From positions 1-50,403 of the forward strand of contig CAMAVI010000018.1 in NCBI GenBank assembly GCA_945861625.1: DNA of 50,403 bases, read 5' to 3'. Shown in pieces: positions 41,725 to 50,403 of the stretch. The notes under the pieces were generated by a model. It ran no database searches. It was not told where the DNA came from and saw only the letters and a program-made list of their open reading frames with translations. Each line of letters starts with the position of its first letter. Positions within the stretch are counted from its first letter, which is position 1. Both the position numbers and the translations under genes were made by a program. Source of the stretch: Candidatus Sulfopaludibacter sp. SbA3. Its GTDB lineage: Bacteria > Acidobacteriota > Terriglobia > Bryobacterales > Bryobacteraceae.

Positions 41725-42750
41725 CTATGCGCCCCGCGCCGCGGAGAAGAGGGGCAGGGGATGATGGTGATCTTCGAATACGCCCTCTAGCGCCGACGTC
41801 GTGATGATGGCTGTTCCTATCTGTTCCACCGCCAGACCCCCCGCGAGATTGGCAAGATAGGTTGCCATGCGCAAGGAACCACCAGCCCCCAGCGCCAGAC
41901 CCAGCGTCGCGATGACGGCATCGCCCGCACCGGTGACGTCGTAGACGACACGAGCTGACGCTGGCAGGTGAATCGCGGAATCCGGCCTTTCAAACAGCGT
42001 CATTCCCGACTCTCCCTCCGTAATCAGCAAGGCGGCGATGGCTAAGGAACTCATTAGGCGCACCCCGGCATCCACGACGCCGGCGCCATGCTCCGGTTGG
42101 CAGCCGGCGGACAGAAACGCTTCTGTCTTGTTCGGTGTGAGGAGCGATGCGCCATTGTAGCGGGAGAAATCCGTGCCTTTCGGATCCACTAAGACTGGTA
42201 TCCCCAGGTGCCGTGCCCTTGCCATGACCGCGCAGAGGAGCGCCGGCGTCAAAACACCCTTCGCGTAATCGGAGAGAATCACCGCTGTGCTGGAGGGAAG
42301 CCGCGCTTCGATGCGAGCCAGCAGATCCTCTGCCAACTCCGCTTCAATCGGTTCCGTATCCTCCTCGTCGATGCGGAGCAACTGCTGGTTGTGGGCGATC
42401 ACCCTCGTTTTGAGAGTGGTTTTCCTGCGCGGCGAGAGAGCAACGCCGGAGCTGTCGACTCCACGTTCCAGCAGAACGGCCTGCAGTTCCCGCCCGTCCG
42501 GGCCCGCGCCCGCAATGCCGACCAGCTGGGCATGTCCGCCCAGCGCAGCCACGGTAACCGCAACGTTACCCGCTCCGCCCGGCGAGGAACTGGTGCGCTG
42601 CTTGGTCACAATGGGGACCGGGGCTTCCGGCGAAACCCGCGCGACGTTCCCCCAAAGGTACCGGTCGAGCATGACGTCGCCCACCACCAGGATGTGCTGA
42701 TGCTGAAATTCTCTGAGAATGCGAACTGCTTCGGACGGATCCACGTGCAT
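41725..42750 (-). CDS. hldA: Heptose-7-phosphate kinase (HldE kinase domain, HldA-like)
   Basis: A 341-residue PfkB/ribokinase-fold kinase. The N-terminus HILVVGDVMLDRYLWGNVAR and SPGGAGNVAV are substrate-binding motifs, and DVTGAGDAVIA is the anion-hole/base motif. This equals the kinase half of HldE, making heptose 1,7-bisphosphate. The adenylyltransferase half of HldE (about 130 residues) is absent, so this is HldA-like and a separate HldC is needed elsewhere. It sits 4 bp before gmhB and 24 bp after the ABC permease. AGGAGG lies about 15 bases upstream of the ATG, further than usual. Confidence 0.9.
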   Translation of the reverse strand: MHVDPSEAVRILREFQHQHILVVGDVMLDRYLWGNVARVSPEAPVPIVTKQRTSSSPGGAGNVAVTVAALGGHAQLVGIAGAGPDGRELQAVLLERGVDSSGVALSPRRKTTLKTRVIAHNQQLLRIDEEDTEPIEAELAEDLLARIEARLPSSTAVILSDYAKGVLTPALLCAVMARARHLGIPVLVDPKGTDFSRYNGASLLTPNKTEAFLSAGCQPEHGAGVVDAGVRLMSSLAIAALLITEGESGMTLFERPDSAIHLPASARVVYDVTGAGDAVIATLGLALGAGGSLRMATYLANLAGGLAVEQIGTAIITTSALEGVFEDHHHPLPLFSAARGA

Positions 42751-42774
42751 GGGAAAGTTTATGTTCCTCCTATG

Positions 42775-43530
42775 CTACTGCTCACTGGCGTGCCAGCGCC
42801 GCAGCGTCAGATAACTAATCAGGTTGATCAGGCCAAAGAGCGTGAGCCCCAGCACGGAAGCTAATAGGACCGCCGCGAATACCTTGTCGACGCGCTGTTG
42901 TGTACGGGCGATGTCGACGACCGAGCCCAGACCTTGACCGCCAATAAATTCGCCGACGATGGCGCCGATCACCGCCAACCCGGAGGCCACGCGCAGTCCG
43001 GTCAGAATCTGCGGCAACGCGGCGGGGAAACGCAGCTTGAACAGAGTGACCGGTGTGGAGGCGCCGTAGAGGCGGAACAGGTCGCGCAGTGCCGGATCGG
43101 TGGAGAGAATCCCGGAAAGAGTGTTCGCGATCACCGGGAAGATCGACACGACGAATGCCGACGCTACCACTGTGCGCGTTCCGTATCCAAACCAAATCAC
43201 CAGCAGCGGCGCGATGGCGATGATCGGGACCGTCTGGAAGAATACCGCGTACGGATAGAAGGCCCGCTGGATGGCCCGCGAAGACGCGAGAAACACGGCG
43301 ATTGTGGTGCCGGCCACTGTGCTGAGTAAAAAGCCGAGCAAGGCGCTCAGCGAAGTGGTTAAGAGTGCGCTCAATAGCTCCTGACGGCTCTCGATCATGG
43401 CTTGCAAGACCGAACTAGGCGCAGGCACTAAATAGGCGCGTACCAAGCCCTGACGAACCGCGAATTCAGCGGCCGCTGTTACTACGACCAGCGGAATCAG
43501 CGCCGGGATTGCCTGTTGTAGCCGCTTCAT
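42775..43530 (-). CDS. SsuC/TauC/RibX-type ABC transporter permease
   Basis: A 251-residue inner-membrane permease with about six helices. The coupling motif region is DLFRLYGASTPVTLFKLRFPAALPQ, which precedes ILTGLRVASGLAVIGAIVGEFIG, typical of the taurine/sulfonate/thiamine-precursor importer family. The start ATG overlaps the ATPase stop by one base (TGATG); a GTG one codon upstream is possible. The matching binding protein is not in this operon but at 38225-39157. Confidence 0.9.
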   Translation of the reverse strand: MKRLQQAIPALIPLVVVTAAAEFAVRQGLVRAYLVPAPSSVLQAMIESRQELLSALLTTSLSALLGFLLSTVAGTTIAVFLASSRAIQRAFYPYAVFFQTVPIIAIAPLLVIWFGYGTRTVVASAFVVSIFPVIANTLSGILSTDPALRDLFRLYGASTPVTLFKLRFPAALPQILTGLRVASGLAVIGAIVGEFIGGQGLGSVVDIARTQQRVDKVFAAVLLASVLGLTLFGLINLISYLTLRRWHASEQ

Positions 43531-44279
43531 CACTCTTCTTCCATCGCGGCGAGCAGCAGTCTCATTTCGCGTCCCAACTCGGGGCTGGTGCGCAGTTCAT
43601 TGCCGCGTTCGGCGGGTAATTCCAGGCGGCGGTCCAGCTTGATCCGGCCCTGGCGCCGGGCGAGCACTACGGCGCGGTTAGCTAGAAACGCCGCTTCGGA
43701 AATCGAATGTGTCACGAAGATCACGGTCATGCCGCGCTGCCGCCACAGCTCGCGGAGCTGCGTGTCCAGGCGGAACCGCGTGATCTCATCGAGCGCGGCG
43801 AATGGCTCATCGAGCAACAACAAACGTGGATTGGTGACCAGCGCGCGGGCCAGGGAAGCGCGCATCCGCATGCCGCCGGATAGTTGCGCGGGGTAACGGT
43901 CAGCGGCTTCCAAGAGGCTCACCTGTTCCAGAGCCGTGCGTGCCCGCCCGTGACGTTCGTCGCGCGCGACACCCATCAACTCCAGCGGCAGTGCGGCGTT
44001 ATCTAATACAGTTCGCCAGGGCAGCAAGTGCGCGTCCTGAAACACGAACGCCGTTTGAAATTGCGTTTCCGGTTCAATGTGGATGCTTCCGGCGTCCGGC
44101 TCTGCCAGGCGCGCGATCAGGCGTAGCAGCGTGGATTTCCCGCAGCCGGAAGGCCCCAGAATAGCCAGAAATTCTCCAGCCTCGACTGCCAGGTGCAGGT
44201 TTTCAATGACGGCCAGCCGGTTTTCGAAAACGCGCCGGACACCCTTGAGATCCAGCGCCACGCCACCAGAAGGCTGCAT
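43530..44279 (-). CDS. SsuB/TauB-type ABC transporter ATPase
   Basis: A 249-residue ATPase. Walker A is GPSGCGKST, the Q-loop FQDAHLLPWRTVLDN is typical of the nitrate/taurine/sulfonate group, the signature is LSGGMRMRASLARA, Walker B is LLLLDEPFAALD and the switch His is in VTHSISEA. It pairs with the overlapping permease. It lies 4 bp downstream of a beta-propeller gene, so it is part of a longer transcript. Confidence 0.92.
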   Translation of the reverse strand: MQPSGGVALDLKGVRRVFENRLAVIENLHLAVEAGEFLAILGPSGCGKSTLLRLIARLAEPDAGSIHIEPETQFQTAFVFQDAHLLPWRTVLDNAALPLELMGVARDERHGRARTALEQVSLLEAADRYPAQLSGGMRMRASLARALVTNPRLLLLDEPFAALDEITRFRLDTQLRELWRQRGMTVIFVTHSISEAAFLANRAVVLARRQGRIKLDRRLELPAERGNELRTSPELGREMRLLLAAMEEE

Positions 44280-44283
44280 GAAT

Positions 44284-46467
44284 CTATTTCACGACGGTCT
44301 TGGCCACCGCCTCGTTTTCGTAGGCATCCCGCACGCGCACGGCGATGGTGATCTCGCCTTGTCCGCGATCCACCTGAAAGCGGTAGTCATGCTCTTCGGA
44401 ATCGGTGATGCGAGTCGTCGGTTCGGCCACTTTCCAGTCGCCGCCATTGATCGAATACTCGGCCTTGGATAAGGCGTTCAGCGCATCCTTGGCGTGCATG
44501 CGGACGTCGATCTTCGCGCCGCTCACGGTCCCCGCCAGTCCTGTGATTTCCGGCGGCGTGTTGTCGATCAGAAACCGGTCGCTTTCGCGCGAGCCGGCGA
44601 GCACCTGCTCCGGTGTGTTGGATGGCGCGTCCGACGCCGTCACCCGCACGCGGTACTTGCCGTCGGGGAAGGCCGTCGAATCCCAACTGTAATAGCGCTC
44701 GCGGAGATTTTCGCGCAGCGGCTTCCAGACGGTCTCATTCTCGCCGCGAATTTCGATCTTGAACAGCAGCGCGTCGTCGTTGTCATCGTTCGCCAGCCAG
44801 CGCGCGCCGAGGGAGCCCCTGCCATAAGTCAACGCCGGAGAGATGCCGGTGTCGGTTGCCGGCCGGGAATTGCTGGAGCCCCCACTCGCGCGCCCCAGCG
44901 CGGGCAGCGTCAGATTCGGCGGAGTGGATGCCGATGAAGTAGAGGGAGCGGGGAACTTGTAGTTGACCTGCGTACTCTCGACAATTTCAACCACCGGAGC
45001 CACGTTCTTCATTTCGTAAGCCGCCGCGACGTCGTAAAGTTCGGCCGCTCCGCTCACGGTTGCGCGGTACTGCAGGAAGCGCGCGGCGGGCGAAGCCACG
45101 CGATCGCCGTTCAGTTTGGCCCAGGGACTCCAATCTTTTTGCGCGCGGCTGACATTGCCGCTGCGCGTTTCAAACGTCACGCTCCCCTGGCCGGAGAATA
45201 AGGAACTCATGCGGCCCCAGTAGGAAAACGCGTTTGCATCCAGGACTTCGCTCTCCAACGTGCCGGATGGCTCGCGCTCAGGTCCGAGTGAAAAGATTTC
45301 ACCGATGTTGCCGGTTACCGCGTAAATGCGGCCATTCGGGTCGGTGGCGAGGCCTGTCACCTGCGACGGCGCCAATCCCGCAAGGCGCGTATAGCCGCGG
45401 TCGGAATCCAGCCGGTAGATGTTGCCGCGATTGCCGGTGCCCACGATCACTTTTCCTCCCGCATCGAAGGCCAATGCGTACACCACGTCCTGCGCATGCG
45501 TCCACACTCTTCGCGCGTAGCCATCGGGCTGCACGCGATAGATTTCCGATCCGCCCTGCACGGCCGTGGATGCGTTTGCCGTCGTTGGCGGCGGGGCCGC
45601 GGGGGCGGGTCCAGCGCCCGGCGTCGCCATCATGATTGCGGCCGGGCCGCCCTGTGCCGGCCGCGCAGGTCCTGGAGCGGGAGCGGTCATCGGTGCTTTC
45701 ACTCCCGCGCTTGCCGCATACACGTTGCCGTCCGCGGCAACGGCCACGGCCGTGACCTCGCGCTTCGGTGTCTCATAGAGGACAAAGCCGCGGCCGTCTT
45801 GGCCCACGCGCAGCACCAAGCCGCTAGGATCCGTTCCCGCGATCAGGTTATCGTGTGCATCGATGGCCAGAGACCGCACATGGGCTTCTTCGGTCCTGTA
45901 AAATACCGAGCCCGCGCCACTCGGAGCCACGCGGTGGATTTCTCCCTGGTCGCCTGTCGCGACAAACAAGTCGCCCTTGCTCGAAAACGCCAGCGCCCAA
46001 ATGTATTTCGCTTTCGGATCGTAGAACACATCGGCTTTGCCGGCGGCGTCCACGCGGTACACTTTCCCGTCGGGCGAGGTCGCGGCATAAACCCGGTCCT
46101 GCTTGTCGATGGCGATCGCTTGAATCAGCATGCCATCCAGCTCAGCCAGCGTCCGGGCTTTCCCCGCGCTGTCGACGATCACCAGCTTGGACTTCGACCC
46201 GCCCACGCCGCCTCCGCCGGCATATAGATTGCCTTTGGAGTCCCTGGCGATGGCCCATAGAAACGCCACGGAGGGATCGTAGACTTCGCGCAGGATGGGA
46301 GCGGTGGTCAGGCGTCCGTCGCTGGAAAGCGACAACTTCGCCAGCGTGCCCTTTTCGAAGTCAGCCTGCTCGGCGTGCTCCCAAACCCTGGTTTCGACGG
46401 CGAACAAAAGCGAGGCTAACGCCAGCAAAGTGCACAGCACGAGCGCGGAAACGCGCGGAAATCGCAT
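44284..46467 (-). CDS. Exported beta-propeller protein
   Basis: A 727-residue protein with a signal peptide (VSALVLCTLLALASLLFAVE). The region from about residue 60 to 420 holds NHL/WD-like blades with recurring strings such as IARDSKGNLYAG, IDKQDRVYAATSPDGKVYR and FSSKGDLFVATGDQGEIHR. A Pro/Ala-rich insertion interrupts the propeller (about 260-295). The C-terminal part has beta-sandwich-like segments (PDGKYRVRVTASDAPSN, RFLIDNTPPEI). Function unknown; it probably binds a partner in the periplasm. The preceding S55 gene ends 10 bp upstream and the ABC ATPase follows after 4 bp. Confidence 0.78.
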   Translation of the reverse strand: MRFPRVSALVLCTLLALASLLFAVETRVWEHAEQADFEKGTLAKLSLSSDGRLTTAPILREVYDPSVAFLWAIARDSKGNLYAGGGGVGGSKSKLVIVDSAGKARTLAELDGMLIQAIAIDKQDRVYAATSPDGKVYRVDAAGKADVFYDPKAKYIWALAFSSKGDLFVATGDQGEIHRVAPSGAGSVFYRTEEAHVRSLAIDAHDNLIAGTDPSGLVLRVGQDGRGFVLYETPKREVTAVAVAADGNVYAASAGVKAPMTAPAPGPARPAQGGPAAIMMATPGAGPAPAAPPPTTANASTAVQGGSEIYRVQPDGYARRVWTHAQDVVYALAFDAGGKVIVGTGNRGNIYRLDSDRGYTRLAGLAPSQVTGLATDPNGRIYAVTGNIGEIFSLGPEREPSGTLESEVLDANAFSYWGRMSSLFSGQGSVTFETRSGNVSRAQKDWSPWAKLNGDRVASPAARFLQYRATVSGAAELYDVAAAYEMKNVAPVVEIVESTQVNYKFPAPSTSSASTPPNLTLPALGRASGGSSNSRPATDTGISPALTYGRGSLGARWLANDDNDDALLFKIEIRGENETVWKPLRENLRERYYSWDSTAFPDGKYRVRVTASDAPSNTPEQVLAGSRESDRFLIDNTPPEITGLAGTVSGAKIDVRMHAKDALNALSKAEYSINGGDWKVAEPTTRITDSEEHDYRFQVDRGQGEITIAVRVRDAYENEAVAKTVVK

Positions 46468-46477
46468 GAGTTTATCC

Positions 46478-48328
46478 CTACTTGACCTTTATGCGTAACG
46501 AATAATTGCCGCTCACGACCTGATCGAAAGCAATCGACTGCTGAACCTGCGTGCTGCTCGGAGCGCCCACCAGCGGCCGGCCGGCGGCCGGGCTGGTCTG
46601 CATGACGTTGGCGATAGAGGACGGCAGATTAGGCAGGGTCTTGTCATCGGCGAAATAGGTGGACCGGCTCTGCACCAACGAAACATACAGACGATTATTG
46701 GCGCGCTCCTGATTGAGCAGCGATACCATCGACGCCACATCCATGCCGCGGTTGTTCCGCGCCGCGCCGCCCTGGGAACGGTCCAGGGTATCGGCGTCGC
46801 TGAACTGGATGCGGTGCTCGCCCTTGGGCATCCCCGCCGGGATTTTCACGGTCAGCGCGCGCTCGATGCGTTCGCCGCGATACGGCCGCAGGAAGATCTT
46901 CACCGGGATCTCCGCGCCGGCGTCCACTTCCGCCGCCGGCGTCCACGCGCTTTCGATGATCGCCATGCGGCGCGCCGGGAGCAGATCCACGACGGCGTTC
47001 ACGCTCTTGAGCTTGGGCGCGTCGACGTTGTTCAGGAACAGACGGTTGAATTTATCCCCCCACCAGCCCGCCAGCATCTGCGGCATCGGCGCGGGGAATT
47101 CTCCGGGCGCGAGCATCGTCGAGAGATGCAGATTCGGCGTGCCGTCCATCGTCACATCGGCGCTGATGCTGTACGTCATTTCATCGGCGTAGAGGTTCAT
47201 CTGTTGCAGGGAATTGTTCAGCGTGGCCGACATCAGAAACGGAGTCCATTTCGGATGCACGAACACGTTGAAGTTTAGATCTTTTTCTTTCACCACCGCG
47301 TCGTTGTCGCCGTGCGCCCGTACTCTGACGTGCACCGGAATCACGGGGGACTCGGCTCCCAATTCGCCCATGATGCCGGTGTGGCGGTCCTGGCGCAGCG
47401 CGCCCACCACATCGGTGGAATTCCCGACCTTATTCGGCTGAAACGCCGAACTCAGCACGGTGAGAATTTCACTCTTGGCCATCGGCATGTCCACCGGGCC
47501 CAGGTCGAAAAACTGGTGGCCGAAGGCTAGCACGCGCTTGCCGTCGTTGTAGGTAACCGTGCCCATGCCGGTGGTCGACATGTCGCCCGATACCAGAATT
47601 CCGCTGATGGCTTCGCCCGGATTGAGAGCATGCTCCCAGCCGGCGGCGGGTTTCGCGGTGAGCGTCGTCGCGCTGGAGCCGCCCTGCACGGGCGTAATGC
47701 CCATCTGTCTCAGCAAAGGTTCATAAGCGTTCAGCGTCTCCGTCGTAAAACCTGAAAACACCAGTGGCGTCTCAATGGGCGTCATGAGCGCCCCACTGCC
47801 AGGGAAGGGAAACTTCGCGCCCGCCGCTACTAGCTGCGATACCAACTCGCTGGGCATCTCCGCGCCGGACGGTTCAACTGCCGCCCGGTCTGGGGTACGC
47901 GCGCCCTGCGGCCGGGAAGCATCGAAATCCTGAATTTCGAGCATCGACTCAATGGGAGTGATACCGCAGATGGCATCCGGCGAAAACTGGCTCAAGCGCA
48001 GCGCTACCGCGCCGATCAGCTTGCCGTCAATGTAAACGGGGCTGCCGCTCATGCCGCCGGCGACACCGGTGCGCTGTGCCTTGCCGCCCATCTTGGCCAT
48101 GATCACGTGTTGCCGCGGTCCCATGGCATTACGCCATACGCCGATGATGTCGATAGGTACCGGCTCGGGCGTGCTGCCCTGGAACACGGTCCAGGCGGTG
48201 GCCTGCATTCCCGGTTTGACGTCCTGCAGGCGGAGGATTTCGACCTTGCCCGCCTTAGGCGGCGTCAAATCAGCCGCCGGAGCGAGTCCGGCTGCCACGA
48301 CCAGCGCCACCGCCAACCAGGTTTTCAT
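46478..48328 (-). CDS. SpoIVB-type S55 peptidase domain protein
   Basis: A 616-residue exported protein with signal peptide MKTWLAVALVVAAGLAPAA. The S55 domain (about residues 20-330) shows GGMSGSPVYIDGKLIG, with a likely catalytic serine, and GKRVLAFGHQFFDLG with a His. In Bacillus this family includes SpoIVB, which signals across the forespore membrane; here it occurs with no sporulation gene. The C-terminal half is beta-rich with no motif I recognise. ATG 48328 with GAGAGG upstream is preferred over a longer frame that lacks a signal peptide. It begins a six-gene minus-strand run. Confidence 0.82.
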   Translation of the reverse strand: MKTWLAVALVVAAGLAPAADLTPPKAGKVEILRLQDVKPGMQATAWTVFQGSTPEPVPIDIIGVWRNAMGPRQHVIMAKMGGKAQRTGVAGGMSGSPVYIDGKLIGAVALRLSQFSPDAICGITPIESMLEIQDFDASRPQGARTPDRAAVEPSGAEMPSELVSQLVAAGAKFPFPGSGALMTPIETPLVFSGFTTETLNAYEPLLRQMGITPVQGGSSATTLTAKPAAGWEHALNPGEAISGILVSGDMSTTGMGTVTYNDGKRVLAFGHQFFDLGPVDMPMAKSEILTVLSSAFQPNKVGNSTDVVGALRQDRHTGIMGELGAESPVIPVHVRVRAHGDNDAVVKEKDLNFNVFVHPKWTPFLMSATLNNSLQQMNLYADEMTYSISADVTMDGTPNLHLSTMLAPGEFPAPMPQMLAGWWGDKFNRLFLNNVDAPKLKSVNAVVDLLPARRMAIIESAWTPAAEVDAGAEIPVKIFLRPYRGERIERALTVKIPAGMPKGEHRIQFSDADTLDRSQGGAARNNRGMDVASMVSLLNQERANNRLYVSLVQSRSTYFADDKTLPNLPSSIANVMQTSPAAGRPLVGAPSSTQVQQSIAFDQVVSGNYSLRIKVK

Positions 48329-48865
48329 GAGCCAATACCTCTCCCTTATTATGCGGTAACGGGGAGGAAGCAGGCGGGAGGTCGTAGTATCTTCATAGCT
48401 GTGTTGCGGTTTCAAGAATGTAAACGCGGTAGGAGTCTGGGCTCACGCAGGCGCAGTAGCGCGAGCACTAGCCCGCCCTGCGGCAAGACGAATCCGATCA
48501 TCCAAGGCCAAAGCCTCGAGTCTGGGCCCGGGAATGCCCAGGCTCCGTCAGCTTTCTGATACCCCACATGGCCATAGCTAGAAATAGCCGCTTCGCCGAT
48601 TGCGCCATCGAAGATGACACAGCAGACGAGAATGACCAAAATGCAGGAGCGTGCGAATTGGCGCGACCGCTTACTCAACTACCGGAATCATACCGCTATG
48701 TTGAGGCCGAGCGTGTTCTCTTGAAGCCGTTTTGGCCGCGGAAAAGAAGTGTCCAATTTCCATTGCTTGATAGCTCGGGTTTTAAGGTGGCAGTAAGCTA
48801 TCAGTGGCTTTATGAACGTATCGCGTTTCCGTGAGGTCCACGTCACAGCTAGGGAATGGGAGCCG
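48329..48865. other. Intergenic region without a confident gene
   Basis: This 537-bp stretch lies between the S55 gene and the purA stop. Two overlapping open frames of 88 residues exist, one on each strand (48412-48678 minus, 48568-48834 plus), and at most one can be real. CATAAT on the minus strand 19 bases before the S55 start codon could be a -10 box, without a clear -35. Confidence 0.5.
48412..48678 (-). CDS. Possible small membrane protein
   Basis: An 88-residue frame from a TTG codon with two hydrophobic segments, CILVILVCCVIFDGAIG and WMIGFVLPQGGLVLALL, separated by a polar stretch. The pattern looks like a two-helix membrane protein, but there is no Shine-Dalgarno sequence, no ATG start and no family I recognise. 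Confidence 0.25.
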   Translation of the reverse strand: MSKRSRQFARSCILVILVCCVIFDGAIGEAAISSYGHVGYQKADGAWAFPGPDSRLWPWMIGFVLPQGGLVLALLRLREPRLLPRLHS

Positions 48866-50305
<1,440 letters not shown>

Positions 50306-50306
50306 T

Positions 50307-50336
50307 TAATCTGAGTGTGATATTACACTCAGATTA
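50307..50336. repeat. 30-bp inverted repeat with perfect 12-bp arms
   Basis: TAATCTGAGTGT and ACACTCAGATTA flank a 6-base GATATT centre. It lies 13 bases before the ATG of the partial gene at the right edge and 136 bp upstream of purA on the other side. It could be an operator, an RNA hairpin or an element end. The centre resembles the palindrome at 96-105. Confidence 0.75.
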
Positions 50337-50349
50337 GGGAGGGCCATAC

Positions 50350-50403
50350 ATGGCCGATTCGCTATCAGAGTTGGAAGCGGGACGCTCCAAGATTCTTCGC
50401 CAG
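50350..50403 (+). CDS. N-terminus of a probable DUF6788 protein (partial)
   Basis: Eighteen codons are visible: MADSLSELEAGRSKILRQ. The opening, a short coiled helix with LxELEAxRxxILRQ, is how DUF6788 proteins begin before a cysteine-rich CGKPxCxCA segment that would lie outside the window. Such genes are often found beside transposase genes. The Shine-Dalgarno GGGAGGG lies 6-12 bases upstream. The assignment is tentative because the diagnostic region is missing. Confidence 0.4.
   Translation, partial: MADSLSELEAGRSKILRQ

Noticed and set aside
48568..48834. Plus-strand 88-residue frame upstream of the S55 gene
   Set aside because: No ribosome site, no recognisable motif, and it overlaps a competing minus-strand frame; coding status cannot be decided.

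Overview
The window is about 50.4 kb of high-GC bacterial chromosome, densely coded, with one truncated mobile-type gene at each edge. Gene content points to a Gram-negative soil bacterium. LPS-heptose genes, outer-membrane barrel and lipoprotein genes, a hopanoid-type glycosyltransferase, many secreted hydrolases (penicillin acylase, amidase, DUF885, S55), an IorAB-type molybdenum hydroxylase and a WXXGXW-repeat protein together resemble Acidobacteriota of the Bryobacterales/Solibacter type. That placement is inference from gene content; there is no rRNA gene in the window.

Layout, left to right. 1-1100: the 5' end of an ISAzo13-like transposase gene and a HigB/HigA-type toxin-antitoxin pair bracketed by two 64-bp imperfect direct repeats. 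1198-7121 (+): thrS, a radical SAM protein whose start lies inside thrS, an ALDH7-type dehydrogenase and an exported amidase, all tightly coupled. 7125-10950 (-): uppP, ftsK and a thioredoxin-like protein. 11119-13122 (+): two four-helix half-transporters and an HpnI-like glycosyltransferase, a possible lipid glycosylation and flipping unit. 13119-15362 (-): penicillin acylase. 15399-19809 (+): a CNNM/CorC-type protein, a DUF294 protein with a degenerate nucleotidyltransferase motif coupled to a DnaQ-like exonuclease, and a small secreted protein behind a well-formed sigma-54 promoter. 19806-21930 (-): ruvA, ruvB, folK. 21970-24477 (+): rsmE and a MacB/LolCD-like ABC exporter. Then tyrS (-), a DUF885 metallopeptidase (+), an IorAB-like oxidoreductase (-) and two unassigned proteins.

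The most interesting part is 32076-44279. On the minus strand a GT2 synthase-like membrane glycosyltransferase, a TPR plus outer-membrane-barrel protein and a sugar-nucleotide epimerase overlap by 4 bp each. They are followed after 30 bp by a secreted G8/beta-helix protein of the CEMIP (hyaluronidase) type. This has the logic of a synthase-dependent exopolysaccharide secretion system: synthase, TPR/porin exporter, precursor enzyme and polysaccharide-acting enzyme. A PilZ protein, the usual c-di-GMP receptor type in such systems, is encoded about 2 kb away. A lipoprotein substrate-binding protein directly precedes the synthase, while its probable permease and ATPase lie 3.6 kb upstream in a separate six-gene run (S55 protein, beta-propeller protein, ABC ATPase, permease, heptose kinase, heptose phosphatase).

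The right end carries purA and, after a 30-bp perfect-arm inverted repeat, the first 18 codons of a probable DUF6788 gene. Two stretches over 300 bp lack a confident gene: 40513-40985 and 48329-48865. I found no tRNA, rRNA, CRISPR array or phage.
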